A stretch of 64,000 nt of DNA, taken from contig NC_030681.2 of the NCBI RefSeq assembly GCF_000004195.4, positions 26,488,982 to 26,552,981 of the forward strand, read 5' to 3'. The stretch is from Xenopus tropicalis. Taxonomy: Eukaryota > Chordata > Amphibia > Anura > Pipidae. Of the stretch, positions 63,435-64,000 are shown one piece after another (position 1 is the first letter of the stretch; every line of letters starts with the position of its first letter). Both the position numbers and the translations under genes were made by a program. Under the pieces are notes generated by a model. It ran no database searches. It had not been told where the DNA came from and saw only the letters and a program-made list of their open reading frames with translations.

Positions 63435-64000
63435 CTTGGAAAACAAACAAACAAAAAAAGTGTTATTATTGATTCTGATTATTATAGATCTGAAGAAAAT
63501 AATAGAACAGGTTAAATTAAGAAATCTACACATTTGATTCAAGTTTCCAGGCTGAGTAACTGCTCTGTCCTTTAATCTGAACAGTTCAAATTAAGAAAAG
63601 ATACTAGAGAAGTACTGAAACTAGAATTTGGACCAATTACTGGTATTTTGTAGAAGGAAAGTCATTTTGGCATTTTACTGCCAACAGACTTGCCACATTA
63701 GTGCCTCCTAGAACCCTATATTTATTCTGCAGAAAGCTTTACCATAACTGAGTAAAGAGCCCTAGAAGCTACCTCCGTTTGCTTAAGATTGCAGCTGCCA
63801 TTTTAAATAGCTACCTGTTTGCAGTCTAGCCATTATAGCTCAGACCACAACTTCCTAAGGGAGGGGGTGGGAGTCCTTAGCATTCTTATGGGAGAGGGGA
63901 GCAGGAGAGGGGGAAAGTGGAGAGAACTGAAGGACTCTGGCCCCAGGAATGAAGGAGAGAGGAAGTCAGATACCCTAAGAACAAAAAAGAAGACATGAAA
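63435..64000. other. PAK5 upstream intron, no feature seen
   Basis: The acceptor at 63435-63436 implies that transcription starts beyond this point on the minus strand. No untranslated exon can be identified from sequence alone. A purine-rich stretch (63850-63965) is present. Confidence 0.4.

Overview
The window is vertebrate genomic DNA, most likely from a Xenopus frog. Genes are split into short exons with GT-AG introns and lie in AT-rich DNA. That DNA is dense with foldback MITEs carrying ends characteristic of frog elements (TTAAAGGRR with TTAA targets, hAT-like with 8-bp duplications, Tc1/mariner-like with TA targets) and with CR1-type LINE 3' ends. I cannot decide between X. tropicalis and a X. 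laevis subgenome from sequence alone.

Two protein-coding genes are supported, arranged tail to tail. LAMP5 (BAD-LAMP) is on the + strand. Its six coding exons lie between 7093 and 19225 and encode a complete 276-residue type I membrane protein of endosomes. PAK5 (also called PAK7) is on the - strand. Its eight coding exons lie between 63414 and 28549 and encode a complete 717-residue group II p21-activated kinase with an N-terminal CRIB motif and a C-terminal kinase domain. All fourteen coding exons join in frame through GT-AG introns, and the lengths are close to the human proteins as I remember them (280 and 719 residues). The neighbour pair and its orientation match human chromosome 20p12. 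Both genes are mainly neuronal, but nothing here shows a direct functional link.

Layout: 1-6050 is intergenic DNA upstream of LAMP5 with two hAT-like elements and a foldback. About 6050-7092 is the putative LAMP5 promoter and 5' leader. 7093-19225 is LAMP5, with three short introns, then introns of 3.1 and 7.0 kb packed with repeats. 19226-20222 is its probable 3' UTR. 20223-25884 is intergenic: several MITEs, a degenerate repeat array, and a CR1 fragment holding 41 units of a 41-bp minisatellite. 25885-28548 is the putative long PAK5 3' UTR, itself carrying MITEs. 28549-63434 is PAK5. The PAK5 introns hold very well-matched foldbacks, a CR1 reverse-transcriptase remnant, nested elements, long TA tracts and a few single-copy stretches that may be regulatory.

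I see no viral, prokaryotic, CRISPR or tRNA features, and no convincing undescribed gene system. The most unusual structures are two mobile elements whose internal sequence has been amplified in tandem (8 x 113 bp and 41 x 41 bp), a nearly perfect 340-bp palindrome in a PAK5 intron, and a palindrome-within-palindrome TA-target element inserted in a T2-like MITE.
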